DNA of 64,000 bases from Calvatia gigantea (lineage: Eukaryota; Basidiomycota; Agaricomycetes; Agaricales; Lycoperdaceae), in NCBI GenBank assembly GCA_025093985.1, contig JACAAK010000002.1, positions 186,001 through 250,000 of the forward strand, written 5' to 3'. Below the pieces are notes generated by a model, which had not been told where the DNA came from, ran no database searches, and saw nothing but the letters and a program-made list of their open reading frames with translations. A program made the position numbers and the translations under genes. This document shows, one piece after another, positions 25,553 to 38,207 of the stretch (the first letter of the stretch is position 1; every line of letters starts with the position of its first letter).

Positions 25553-26718
25553 TGTGATATGTAGTCATCTCCCTGTTATATGTCTGGACGCCGTAGAAGT
25601 AATGAAATCTCGACCCTCCGAGGTTTGGGACAACATCTACAAAGCCCTGCGGGTCCATCAAACGAAACTAATGAAACCCAGAGAATCTGAAGACCTCGTT
25701 AGCGTTGGTTCGAGCCTCAGGAAGGCGTGCTGGCTTACCCCAACCCAGCCTCGCTGCCCAATAGCATTATACTGAGCGGAACAACGATGACATGATTCTC
25801 AAGGCCTGCGCTGCGACGATTAATGAACGGACTCCTGCTTTTTGATGCCTTTTTGAATCAGACCCAACTGAATGAATGAAGGGGCGAGCACCAAAACCAG
25901 GCTCCATTTCTAGACGAAAGCTGGGTCGCCTACCTCAGGGTCTCGGATAAGATTGTTACAAACAATAGCAAGGGACGTCATTAGACTGGTGGCCCAAAAC
26001 GCTCAGACGTTCTCCTCACATACTTCGTTTCGCGGTACTTAATCACGTGGAGAATTTCAGTAGAAAGCATAGATGCCATCTACGAGCAATGGAAGTTGAT
26101 ACAGAAGAGAGGGATTACCACGACAATAAGGTACCGTCTCATTGAATTGGCAAGGCCAAGGGGGAGGGTCCTGGAAGGATTACATGCGAGGGAAGACAAT
26201 CGATGCTACTCAGTGGACTGGGAAGGGTATGCATCAGAGAAACGCGATGCATGTGGACTGCGCATAGGATCCGCACAATTATGAAGGGTTCGGGGAACTC
26301 CGTTGGAACAAGAAGGGGCGTAGAAATCGAACTAAAGTAAGTACGTTTCTTCCCTGAGGATGGCGTGAAATTGGTACTGGGGGCATGGCTTTACAATACC
26401 CAAATTCCACAACTGAAACCGCTGCTACGAAAACCGTCTCAGCAAAGATTCTGGCCTCCTCGTCGGTGTAAATGGAAGTGAGAAAACAACACCAGCTGAA
26501 GCATTCTGGTGAGGCTTAGGGGGCCGACTTTAAGCAGAATCTTTGTTGATGACACCCTGGCCGTCGACTGTGACCTACATCCGAGACCGGTCGTCACTTT
26601 CCTCACACCAGGTTTAATGTGTATTGTTACTGTGTATCCAGCTAATTGCAATAACAGCAACACGAGTCACGACACTATTACGCTTAATGCGAGGTTTCAA
26701 ATATACTATTGCCTGGCT
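25553..26718. other. Intergenic, no supported gene
   Basis: Convergent spacer between the MurQ/kinase gene (+) and the F-box gene (-). Short frames only, with no motif recognised. Confidence 0.4.
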
Positions 26719-28250
26719 TCACGCCATGGTGCCTCCATGTTCCGTCCGAACTAAACACAGGTTCTCCCCAACCCGGAAGGACATTAGATGTGGGTACCAG
26801 AAAGTGAATTTCTCGGCGTATTGTTGTTGCTCCTGTGGTGTGATACTACGGGAACTGTACGGATCTGCCTGTACGAGCTCCAATTTGGTGAGTTCAGGAG
26901 GGAGACCGGATTCACGTATAACAAGGCGGTCAAGTAGCCCCTGCAAATTCAAATAAACTTTATGATCCTGACCAAACCGAAAGTGATACCCACCAGGAGG
27001 GTATTAGAAGGCCGTACCTCCCACTGTGAAAGGTGGTAAACTCTTCAAAGCGACTTTTCTGTACTCTGAAGAACTGTCCTCCATGGAAGCGTGGTCGTTG
27101 AAGCAGATATATAATGACTTGACGGAGGAAAAAACGCTCGCAAGGATATCAAAAAGTCTAGGGTCTGGATCGACGACACTCAAACGGAGGTGAACAGGGA
27201 TTTGAAGGGATAAATGTCGCAAAAGCCCACGCATCTCGGAGTAGGTATACGAGTTTTCCTTGTTTTTGCCGGTATGCAGGGAAAGTTTCCGAAATGGAGA
27301 AGTAGCCAATACTCTGACCGCTAGATATGCAGGACCATGATAGTATCGGAGGCGTGGGATGTTGGAGAAGGATCTAGGGGAAGGATATTGAACATCGCGA
27401 GAATCCTTGTAGTCCGAAGTCATGAATGTCCAAATCGTCTAACGCCGGGCACAGCTGAATAATATCTCGAAGTAGCTCTAGAGTATCTTGTCCGAGATTT
27501 AGGGATAAGTACGTCAGCGCACTGAGGGGTTCGTTGGCTTCAACAAGGGGAGGTAGACAAGCCTCGGAGAACTCGTAGGATTGAAGGATAAGAGTCTCGA
27601 GTTCTGTTGGGGAAACAAGAGTGAGATCGCCAGACGCCTCGGAGTTTCGTCTGTCACTCGTCACGATGCGTAATTTTTGGAGAGGCAAGGGGGGCATTAA
27701 CGATGGGTTCGGTCGGATTATAGTGTTTGTCTCGACCAACGAGAGATTCTTGAGTCTCGGCATGCGACTCAGAGCGTCATAGACGTTCTTGTCAACGCGA
27801 ATGGAAGGTGAGGGTGATGGTATGAAGATTGGGATATAGTGGGAGAGTGTTTAGGAAAGTGCTGAGAGCGGTTTGGTATGCGTCAACAAGGACTGCAACA
27901 CCGCGAATATTAGCATTCGTATCATTAAAACTCCGTGTCTGTTCGGTGCCACTGAAGCTCCACTCCTCAACGTAGTAAACAAAAGGACCTGTAGCAATGA
28001 CCACGAATCGTCTTGCTGACCAAAGAAAATGTTTGCACCACTCATCCCAGTTCTTTTCATTGACATCTTCCTGGCCTGGTGACCAGCAATGAAGGGCACG
28101 ATAGAGGGGAATCTTGCCAGTTCTCGAGAATTCTTTGCAGACCAAGCGGACGTTCCAGACGTCCTTGACATCTACATGACGCCAGCACTCTTGCCAAAGC
28201 TCGGAAGGAAGGATATCTTCTGCCAAGCGTTCGGTGTCACCGTTTAGCAT
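26719..28250 (-). CDS. F-box protein with leucine-rich C-terminus
   Basis: Likely SCF ubiquitin-ligase substrate adaptor. The ATG is at 28250. The F-box is at about residues 12-50 (LPSELWQECWRHV, VWNVRLVCKEF). It is followed by divergent leucine-rich repeat-like strands (NLHTITLTF, RLKNLSLVETNT, LSALTYLSLNL, LDDLDIHDFGL, FRKLSLHTG, LRLSVVDPDPRLFDILASV, KSLYICFNDH) and a C-terminal ELTKLELVQADPYSSRS block. One intron is placed at 26941-27017 (77 nt). The frame must skip one base near 27804 (between LTF and IRVDKNVYDAL) and again between 27374 and 27441. The target is unknown. F-box/LRR proteins are heavily expanded in agaricomycetes. Confidence 0.75.
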
Positions 28251-29298
28251 ACTTTTGAGAGTGGCGGCTAGTGCCGTGTATCGATTGGGGTAATGAGCAG
28301 GGCGATCTTCCTTTTCGGAGGAAGTGACGGAGCCAAATGGAGAACCTCAGTTACGAACTGCACAATTAAGGCCTTGTGCGGTTGTGAGTATTCTAGGTAC
28401 AACGAATTGATGCAGTTGAGTGACATACTGTGCAATTGAATTTAAAACTTGGCTAGAAGACATTCAAAGGCTCTTGAGACGTGAGATATTGCACAAAATA
28501 TGAGTTCAGAATGACATACTGCAGCGATTATGGTATGTGTTTTGGAGATAACTGTGATATTGACAACAGTCGTTGAAGAGTGTGTTTCATCACGTGACGT
28601 TGGTTCCCCGTTTCCACCGGCGTGGTTTTTAATCGGGTTCAATCGCTCAAGCGCTCAGCGCTCAGTGCTGTCAACGCTGTTCGCCATTTGGCGATCGACC
28701 CTCAATCAACGATCAAGGGACGTTAGTTCTGTTTCAACTTTCTCATTGAAACATGCCACAATTGACGAGACGATGCTCGCCGTTATTCCATCGGACGCGG
28801 CAGGATGCTTGCGGACTGTCTCCGATTGTCCTTCGGCACTGTGATATACTTATTTAGTGACCTCTCAAGTTCTCAGCCTCCCTGTCATCCTCCTCCGACT
28901 TCTTCCTCTGACACCCCACAAACACGAGCCAGGCTTGGGCCAACAAGGGTTGTTGTGTCACTGGCGTGTATTGTTTGCTCTCAACGGGGTTGGCTGCCGT
29001 CTTACTATCACAGGCTTCGGCGGTCTCTCCCAAAATGTGTATCTTGCTGTGCCGGGTTGCATAACGGGTTCCGAGCCGTCTTGTCTCTTACACCGGGACT
29101 TCCGACAGGGGCACTGTGCTGGAACTCTCGATCTCTGACACGGTGTCACGCTCCGTGTGGCTTACCTTTTCCGTACAAATATATATATCTTTCGTTGGTG
29201 CTTCTTCTCGACCCTTGGTTTGTTGATTTTCTCTGCATCTTGTATATTCCCACCACGAAGCGTTCGTTTTTCTCCTTAAACCTTCAAGTTGCGCTGCG
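28251..29298. other. Divergent spacer between F-box and glucanase genes
   Basis: Shared upstream region of two divergently oriented genes. The right third is C/T-rich and probably the glucanase leader. A 197-residue frame at 28805-29398 overlaps the glucanase start in another frame and has no motif. Confidence 0.4.
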
Positions 29299-31863
29299 AT
29301 GGACAGGTCTTATCCATCTATGCGCCAGTACCAGTATGGACCTCTCGATCAATCAGTATCTCAAAGCACCGAGTTCTTCAACAAACGAGAAGCCGTGATC
29401 GAACCTAGCAAGTCTTGGACGCGTCGAAAGAGACTCCTGCTTGTGCTGGTGATAGGTTTTGTGGTCGTGGCACTGGCTGTGGCTATTCCTGTTGCGGTTG
29501 TGTTCACGAGGAGGAAGGGTGCGACTGTGTCGGGGGATAAAGGGAGTGCGGCGGACGGGACGACGAAGGCACAACCCGCTCCCACTAGTATAGTGAGTAC
29601 AGTCTTGCATTTTGGGGCTATGCTTGATACATTGTAGGCGGCCTTGAAGACCGGTGGAGACGGCTCGACGGTTGTCACTGAAAATGGAACGTCTTTTATA
29701 TATCAAAACCCATTTGGCGGGATACTGTGAGGATGCTTCAGTAGCAAATTTACAAGGGACATACAGTAACTTCGCGCGTTTTCATAGGGGTACAAGATCC
29801 TGAGAACCCGTTCAACGACGATGCCCGACCCAACTCTTGGACCCCACCTTTGAACACCAGTTGGAAATGGGGGGTCGACCGTATATATGGGGTTAATCTT
29901 GGCGGACTTTTCGTGCTTGAACCGTTTATTACCCCCGAACTCTTCCAACGCTACCCGGGCACGGCGGACGAATTTACTGTCAGCCAAGCCATGGCGGCTG
30001 ACCAAAATAGGGGTGGATTGAATCAATTAGAGGAACATTACGCAACTTTCATTGTAAGGCACTTCATATCACAATCACTTCATTAATCTGAGATTGCTTG
30101 CAGACCGAGGATGATATCGCGGAAATCGCTGGTAAGACACAATATTCGTCTTTTCTAGTTGATTTCTCAATGATTACTCAGGTGCTGGACTGAACTTCCT
30201 TCGGATTCCGATTGGCTTTTGGGCCATTGAAACCTGGCCAGGCGAGCCATATCTCGCAAGGACGTCATGGAAGTAAGTACCTCCACCTTCCCTGTGTTAT
30301 ATATCCCAACCTTCGTCAGATATTTCCTCCGTGTCCTGAACTGGGCTCGCAAATACGGACTTCGTGTTTGCCTCGACTTACATGCTGTTCCCGGATCTCA
30401 AAACGGTATGTTACTCATTCGAATATCAGTGAGCAGTCTCATGAGCTGTCATGTTAAAGGTTATAACCACTCTGGAAAGTTCGTCATTCTAGCTACTTAC
30501 GCAAAATTATCATTAAATGAGAAAGGTTAGATCTGGACAAGTGAATTTCCTCGCTGGAAATATGGGTATCGCAAATGCCGAGCGAGCGCTCTACTACATC
30601 CGCGTCATCACAGAGTTCATATCCCAACCAGAGTACCAGAACGTTGTTGTGGCCTTCGGAATCATCAACGAGGCGCTGGTCGGAATCATAGGTAAAGAAG
30701 CTATTACTAGCTTTCTACCTGAAAGCGCACGATATGATCCGGAAGCATCACTGGCAAAGGTGAAGGTCACTGGTCCTGTACGTTACATCATTTTCTTCCG
30801 CAGTTGGTGAGGCTAACCTGACGCTTGAAGTACATCGTCATCCATGATGGTTTCCAACTCGCATCTTCATGGGACGGCTTCTTGCAAGGATCGGACAGAA
30901 TTGTTATGGACCAACACCAGTACTTCTCGTTTGGAGGACTACCACCCGACCCGATTGCAGCCCCAGGTCCCGATGGATCTTCAGGTGGAAAATGGCCTAA
31001 ATTAGCTTGTGACGCTTGGGGCTCACCAGCCAATCATACGTAAGTCCGCAAATGGTACGACGCGAACCTTGTTCCTCACGTTTCTTTTTGTATGTAGCCG
31101 ACGAAACTTTGGCTTGGTCGTTGGCGGCGAATTCGCTGGTTCACCAAACGACTGCGGATTGTTCCTTCTTGGGGTACAAGCAACCGCCACAAGCCCGCAG
31201 TGTTCCGAGTACAACGACTGGGAGAACTATAATAACACGATGAAGGAGGGCATTCAGAATTTCATCGTCGCTTCCTTCGACGCCTTGCAGGACTGGTTCT
31301 TCTGGACGTGGAAGGTACGTCATCGCGACGAGCTTCCAAGGGTAACTCGGTTCTGACTGACACTTTTAGATCGGTCCATCCCAAGCCGGGCGCGTTGAAA
31401 CACCACTATGGTCGTACCAACTGGGGTTACGAAATGGTTGGATTCCAAAGGATCCACGGATAGCTCAAGGCAGATGCGCGTCTCTCGGAGCTACGCAAGA
31501 GCCATTCGATGGTAATTATCAGCCGTGGCAAACAGGCACACCTTCCTCCATCCCTGCGGAATCCACTGCACAATTTCCTTGGCCTCCGCCGACTATTACT
31601 AGCGTGGCTGTCCCGATGTCACTTTTACCCACTTACACGAATACTGGGCCCAGTTATTACGATGCCGCCTGCGACTTTTACTAGTGCAGCAGAGTGAGAA
31701 GACGGCGAGTGTTGATGGATGGTTTAATGACAACGACAAGGAGGGTGGTGTCGTGGCCGTAGCTGGGTGCGTATACCCTAATGAGTATGATGGGGTATTT
31801 TCAATTACTCCGACCGCTCCTTGTACTGGATCAGCACCCGTCGCAACGCCGCCTCCTGCATAA
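29299..31863 (+). CDS. Membrane-anchored GH5 exo-1,3-beta-glucanase
   Basis: Cell-wall beta-1,3-glucan hydrolase of the fungal EXG type, predicted type II membrane protein. The cytoplasmic N-terminus is followed by one membrane segment (about residues 45-68, LLLVLVIGFVVVALAVAIPV), then a luminal GH5 domain. Motifs seen: WGVDRIYGVNLGGLFVLEPF, FLRIPIGFWAIE, VCLDLHAVPGSQNG, FGIINEA (acid/base Glu) and VVGGEF (nucleophile Glu). The usual NEP triplet reads NEA here. There are about nine introns of roughly 50 nt, including 52 nt ending just before SGQVNFLAGNMG and ones before YFLRVLNWARKYGL and IGPSQAGRVETPLW. Six single-base insertions interrupt the consensus, near 29725, 30715, 30746, 30764, 31652 and 31695. 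Three fall within about 50 bp and cancel out. The Ser/Thr/Pro-rich tail ends at TAA 31861-31863. Confidence 0.85.
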
Positions 31864-32514
31864 AATTCTCCTTATTAAGCTTATTTTTATTCTTTGCACG
31901 AACTTCGAAGGACCTTTGTTTGTGTTTGTAGCTCAGACTAGACTTTTGTATTCTTTTATGATTGAAACCGCCACATGCGTTTTACGGCGACCGAGCAGAG
32001 GCCGTGCTACTGGACTTTTTTGTAGTGTTTCTAATAGAACGGACTTGTAGTGTGTTAAGGTAGAAGCAGACAACATGATGAATTCTGATGTCAATCCCTA
32101 TAATGGAGCCATTCAGCGCTGGTAATAGTGTATCAATGCGGCGGTACGTTAACGTCCCGCTTTTCGTAATGTTATCAAAGATGACCATTCAAATGTTCAG
32201 AACCTGCCCTTGTCCTAGATTTCACCTGAGGTTCCGTGTGGAGTTCGCTAGGCGAAAATCCTGCAGACAACAGATACATACAGCGCTCGACGGGTCGAGC
32301 TTCAAGTTAACAGCTTGGTGACGACGTTCAATCCGGGGTTCAATTTTCTCCGGATGTAGTCTCCAAAACAGACCATTTGTTAGCAATACCGAAAATTGAA
32401 TATTGATGTGTCGTGCCGATAAGCCAGAGGAATCTCAAACGCTTCCTTACTGAAGAAAATGCCAAGAAGTCTGTGTGGGAATCGAAGAATCCAGGTGAAA
32501 AGACAACGTTAGGG
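31864..32514. other. Convergent intergenic spacer
   Basis: AT-richer 3' flanks of the glucanase (+) and the membrane protein (-). No gene seen. Confidence 0.4.
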
Positions 32515-34185
32515 CTAAAAATGGGGAAGAAATGTAGTCCACGCAATATTTCGGTACGTACCAGGTGGAAGTTCACGAAGGGTTGTGAAGGCAAGAATAA
32601 CAAGGGTAATTCGGGCAGTCACATATAACACCCCACCAAACAATAGATTCAGGGTGAAAGCGAGGTCTCCGAAAACCTCCAACTCCACACGCCTTTTGAT
32701 CATGCTGGACTGTCCCAAAAGCCATATACAGAGGAATAGGGATGGCTCAATGGTGACCCAAATTGCGCATAGCCGCCACTGACGCTCTTCAGGTAAGGGA
32801 GGGAATGATGATAACCAGGGAGGTATCAGATGCAGGGAACCGACATGATGCTGATTATACTGAAAGGGAGGCCTGCCTTCCAGGTGTCCGTCCCCCCCCC
32901 ACGGATGAATAAAAGGTGTGCGAAGGGTCTTCCAACCCGTACAGCACGGTCAGGAGTGGTGAAATGGGCCTGACTATAAGCTTGTAGGCGTCCACAATAC
33001 TGGAAAACCGCAAACGGCGGGGGTGGATGGCCGTGACCACCGAACCCGTCAGGAATCTCAAGCCACGAATACACTCCTTCATGGCCGCTGAAGCTCCGGC
33101 CAGAAAACCCAGAGTTCTGGTTGCGCGGGGCATTCGGTGAAGAGTCAGACTCCAGTGTAACCTTGGCCTCATCCACATTCAGATCCTCTTCCTCGGCTCC
33201 GGGAGCTGTCCCTTGCACCATGTTTCCCAATGTCTCCTCCCTGTCCTGCAGGGACTGAGTCCTCCTATATCAACCCATGGAAATGGCTACATGGATACTT
33301 TGAGGTTGTTCCACCACAGGCTGTAAGTACCAAGGTTGAGTACTGCGAAAGCCAGTGTAACAACCTCTAGCTCTGTAACGGGGAGATGTTGTATCCAACG
33401 ACCAACTCATTGGAATACAAACCATGTTGTTTGGAGGACAACAAGAAGTTTGGTGAGGAAATCGCCTTTGCTCTTATCATTAATTTCCTCCTCTGGGATG
33501 TCGAGAGGTTCCCTGATCTCAAGGGCGGGGTTATAAGCTTCGTCTTCAAGAAGTATGATAGAATCTGAAATAGGTTTGGTTGGATCGTCCACTAAATCAT
33601 GCATCTCGAGCAAGAATCCGTGTGTTACTATCCAAAGCCCGTCTGGTTTCTCATCCTGAGGAGGGCGAAACCATTTTTTGACGTGCCACCAAATGGAGCA
33701 GGGAGACGGAGTCACTATAAAATGTCGAAAATTTAGGGCCAACCTACACAGACTGGGAACTCACCCCCAGGGTAGAATTTCTTGTTGTATTCATCCGCAT
33801 TCCTTGCTGCGCTGATCAGCTGCCTCAGTGCCCACACAGTGACGAATTCAGGAGCCAAAATCGCGTAAACCATGGTCAAGACCCTCAACTTAAATTTTAT
33901 CCATCCCGAATCCTCTGGTTTAGGAACGTTTGGGTGGACTGCTACGCAGGTGCAAGCGAATATGGTCGCTACACAACTCCAGATGATGTCCTGGGTGGTG
34001 CGGTAGCGCGCGACGTTGATGCAATCTGGCGGTTCACGCCCGAAGATCGCCGGAGGGATGACTGGATCAGAGCTGCCGGTTGAAGACAGCGTTGGTGCAC
34101 TTGACGTAATATTGAGCACTGCTATAAGAAAGACGTTGATAAGCATGGCGAAGAGATCAGGAGAATGGGAAATATTTTTGAACAT
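32515..34185 (-). CDS. Uncharacterised agaricomycete multi-pass membrane protein
   Basis: Belongs by appearance to a large unnamed family of mushroom membrane proteins. A signal-like start (MLINVFLIAVLNITSSA at 34146, or ATG 34185 upstream) leads to RTTQDIIWSCVATIFACTCV, VHPNVPKP and MVYAILAPEFVTVWALRQ. Then come WIVTHGFLLEMHDLV, EEEINDKSKGDFLTK, LVVLQTTWFVFQ, LEVVTLAFAVLNLGTYSLWW and a C-terminal FTLNLLFGGVLYVTARITLV ending in WTTFLPHF. At least four hydrophobic segments are visible. Exons lie in several frames. I did not resolve every junction, and some shifts are probably single-base insertions. Function is unknown. Confidence 0.65.
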
Positions 34186-34883
34186 TTATCAAGGCTCCAG
34201 GCAGTCGTAGGGCGTCAAAGATGACTGTCCTCGTGAGATGTAACATGGACATGCCGAATCGCCATGAGTCTTGGCTAGTTTGTCGCTATCACCTTTCTCG
34301 GAAGGCGGACGTGGGTGGACAGGCGAGAGTAGGCAATGTGTAACATTAAGTCACACAGTAGTGTAGAATGAGGAAACTTCACAAAGATTATCGATAATCA
34401 CTCGTTGAAGTAGGTGGGTGCCACTATTACTCTGTTAAAATAGTGGGGGCAAAGGATGTCCGTACATCTCATGTCCTAAAGACTTTCAGACCAACTAATG
34501 GCTCAGGACGGCTTGGAAGCCGGGGCGGGAAAAAAAGATATCTGTTCGCTACACAATGATGATTGCATCTACTCTGAACGAAACCACCGCAATACAGGTA
34601 CTCTCGAGGAGACAGAAGACCACTGGCGGGACAGTAACGATTTAATATCTGACAGAGGTAGGTGAGTACTCCCCGCCTCGAGAAAAGGTAGACCATCATA
34701 CCTTTAGTAGTGCCGTAGGTTAGCGTCGCACGAGTCGAAATTTCAAATTGACAGAGATATTCCAGGATAGCAATAGCAGGTTAAAAGCACATTACGTTGG
34801 ACTATATTTAGCCAGTGATCACGTGGTGATTTACCGACCTTGGTGACATCGATTACTTTCCCTTTTCGTCAATCACGTCGTTC
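34186..34883. other. Divergent promoter region of membrane protein and COG6
   Basis: Spacer of about 700 bp between divergent genes. No coding sequence supported. Confidence 0.4.
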
Positions 34884-37796
34884 ATGGCGTCCTCGGCTAC
34901 GGCCTCGTCCTCCCATTCTGTACCTTCAACGCCAGACAAAAAACCAACGACGGCACACGCGAGAAATCCTGTGACCTTACGCTTGTACAAGGTCCTCAGT
35001 ACCAACTTCGAGGACGCAGCGACGCGTGAGGCTCTTCAAACGCTCTCAGATCTCTACGCACCACCATCAACCAAAGGAAAGGAACCTATAAAGCCCGTGT
35101 ATGAGTTCAAAAGTGATGACGACGAAGATGACAGTGAAGATGCCGTGTCAGACAGTGAAACTCCAGCGCCTATTATACCACCTGTCGAAATGGTCCCAGG
35201 AGAGATAGCTGCGCGTGCGCGAAAACACCTGCGGAGAGATATGGAGAAGAAACTCGCTGAAGGAAGTAGGCAGTTCCTGAAGGCATTGGGTGAAGTCGAT
35301 CAAGTGTGTGGTTTTTTTGTTAACAGTGTATGTGTTGGATCTCATTCTCTCCTGGGTTTATGGGATTTAGAAACTAAACGACTTGCAAGTGCATCTTACC
35401 GCCATGCGAGCAAGCTGCGATGAAGCGGAGAACCGTTTGGGTTTGACCCAAGAATTAAGCCAAACAGTATTGGAACGTGCTGGCAGTCTAAGAGATGAGA
35501 GGTATGCATGATCTTGTGTTCTGAACCCGTTTCGCCCTGCTCAATGGTTTCCGAATGAAGAAAGGAAGTCGAAAACAAAAAATCGATTATTGAACTTTTC
35601 CTCGCGAAGTTCACTCTCACCGAACAAGAAATCGAAATTATAAAGTCCCGAGGTACACCCATCGGGCAGCGTTTCTTTCAGACTATGGACAAGACGGAGA
35701 AGATCAGAGATGATTGTCAAGTGCTCATGGCAGGCGAGGAAGGCCCAACTCGAGCAGGGTACGCGTATTCTTTCATCTTCCACTGGGTTCTCGTATTGAA
35801 GCTCTATCATAGACTGGATATCATGACCGCCATCTCATCCTACCTTGAGCAAGGATACGAAAAGCTCCTCCGCTGGACAGTCGAACGAGTTCCGCCAAAT
35901 TGGAAGAGAAATGCAAATCGAAGCCAGCCCATCCCTCAGAGAGGCTATCAAGAGGCTTCGTAAGCGTCCTGAGTTGCTAACGTATGTGGCTCAAGTACTT
36001 TAATTGGAACGCGTGTAACTAATTCATACTTCCATATTCCAGTGAAGCAGTTAACCAACCTATCAGAAACGCGTCAAGCCACTCTTCTATCATCTTTCCT
36101 CACCGCTTTGACACGTGGAGGTCCCTCTGGGCTCCCTCGACCCATCGAACTACACGCCCATGATCCAAGGCGATATGTCGGGGATATGCTTGCCTGGGTT
36201 CATCAAGCAATTGCCGCAGAACAAGAATTCCTTGAGGGTCTGTTCGACTTGAAGTCTGCGAACAGAATGGTAGGCAGCATAAGGAGGTTTGGTTCGGGGA
36301 GTGAAGAGGAAGAGTGGATTCAGGAATTGCTGGACCTAGGCTGTTGGGAAACTATGCGTTCCGTTAAAGGTGCGGAGTAACGTGTTCTATGCATGATATT
36401 ACGCGACTGAGTTGGTTTTCGGGCGTGTAGATGCGAGTGCAGCAGACTGTCCGTTCGCAAGAGAGCAGTATCGTCTCTTACAAAATTGCGAATCTGCTGC
36501 AGTTCTACTTGCTTACGATGCGGAGGACCATTGGCGACCAGGCGATTCTGACAACAACTCTCCGGGAGTGCGTCCACCTTTTTATGCCTACAATGATTCA
36601 AAACTGACAGGGTAAACCAACAGTGTTACCGACCTAGCATATAAAGTCTTCTACGAATCTATTCAAACTCAAGGACGCGCTTTACTTCGCTTACAGCTTG
36701 TATGTATCTTCATGCCTGACTGCTACGTGTCTTGTGACCATTTTATTAGGATGTAAACGACCCTTCGTTGACTCCTCCTTTCGCCGTTCTTGATCACGCC
36801 CAAATCTTACGTGATATCATGTCTGTCTATCAATCATCGCTGGTGGGAGATGAAGACGAAAACGAATCACAAGCTGGCTTCCAAAAGGTTCTCGACATCA
36901 TGATTGACCCCGTTGTGGACATGTGTACAAGCGCGAGCGAGAAGAAGAAACACTTGCGGTCGAAATGGGATCAGGCGGTGTTTATGCTGAATTGCTTGAG
37001 TTATCTCCTGGTAAGTCGCCATCGTAATATGGCTTTTCAAAATTTATAGTGATATATACGTGAAAACAGACCGTATTAGAGCCGTTCAGGTTCACTTCAA
37101 GGAAACAAGATGCGATACGACGTCCGCTAGAACAACGAATAGCAGCTCTCACAGACGAACATGTCAGTTACCCCACTTCCCAAAAGAAAAACGAAACACT
37201 GACTCCGGTCTTACAGTATACCAACATCATGAACGACGCAGGAATTTACCAAGCAAGTCAAACGTGCAAAAGTCGGCCTTCCGATGTGAGTTCTCCTGCC
37301 TTGCGTCCTCGAACACCACCCAGCTCAACACCCATCCAGGAACCTCTCTCCCGGATACCTTCCATGCGCCCCGCAGATCTACAAAGAACGCTCAAAAGCT
37401 TCTCCACCTGGCTTTCCGGCTCGGAAGTCCTACATTCACCGAGGCTTTCTCATATTGTAGTTCAGAGGCTGTATGAAAGGGTACATCAAGATGCGCTGCG
37501 GAGGGTAGCGAAGGCGTATAAGGGTTTGTGTGAGGAGATTGGGAAACCTGAGAATCGGTACTGAGGCTGCGAGTACTTTGTTGGGGAGTGAGAGGCCGTT
37601 TGGGCGTGTGGATTTGTTGTATCAGATATTTGGGCTTGAGGAGGACGAGGGTGACGCTGGTGATGAGGCTGACAGCGACCGTGACGAAGGAGCGGGAGAA
37701 AGTGAGGAAGAAGAAGAGGAAGGGGAGGAGGAAGAGGAAGAGGAAGAGGAGGAAGAGGAAGAGGAAGAGGACGGAAGCAAGGACGGAGGGCGGTAA
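34884..37796 (+). CDS. COG6: Conserved oligomeric Golgi complex subunit 6
   Basis: Subunit of the COG tethering complex for intra-Golgi retrograde vesicles. The ATG at 34884 opens a Ser/Thr-rich leader followed by the Cog6 start NPVTLRLYKVLSTNFED. Later conserved blocks are SLRDERKEVENKKSIIELFL, RFFQTMDKTEKIRDDC, DIMTAISSYLEQGYEKLLRW, NEFRQIGREMQIEASPSLRE, RPIELHAHDPRRYVGDMLAW, FYLLTMRRTIGDQAILTTTL, VTDLAYKVFYESIQTQGRA and PPFAVLDHAQILRDIMSVY. A very acidic Glu-rich tail closes it. Introns are short GT-AG, including a 55-nt one within 36565-36625. Four single-base insertions break the consensus: near 35880 (before QSNEF), 36060 (before LSETRQ), 36342 (before AVGKLCVPLK) and 37563 (before EAASTLLGSERPFG). 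Essential-gene status in fungi argues against a true pseudogene. Confidence 0.88.
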
Positions 37797-38207
37797 CGAA
37801 GAAGACAAAAACAAGTCTTGATATGTACTTTTAGTGGATCTCCCTCTGACATACATTGGCTACCAGTGGCCGAGCACTCCTGAAAGCAAGGTCGTTCCAT
37901 GAGAGAAGACGCAGTAACACCCCTGCCGAATTTTAAATACTTTATCGACGACACGGATATAAGCATAAGGTAACACCAACCCAAGCCTCATCGACAGGGT
38001 AGAACTAGGAGGTGAAACGTGTGCTATCGTTTCTTGAAGGAGCCTGAAGCAAGTAACCCGTACATTAGATTCAGCGTAACAAAACTAGATAGTGAAACGA
38101 TGGCTACTGAGCACACCGTTTAAGTGTGGGAAAAACGCGTGGCCCAAAATAACTCAGCCACTGAAGTACTGAAGGACGCACCTGCGAGCCCCAAACCTAC
38201 AACTGCT

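Noticed and set aside
28805..29398. 197-residue plus-strand frame before the glucanase
   Set aside because: It runs through the C/T-rich leader and overlaps the true glucanase start in another frame, with no motif.
37392..37856. Long minus-strand frame rich in Ser/Leu/Phe
   Set aside because: Antisense of the acidic Glu-rich COG6 tail. The composition follows from GAG/GAA repeats.
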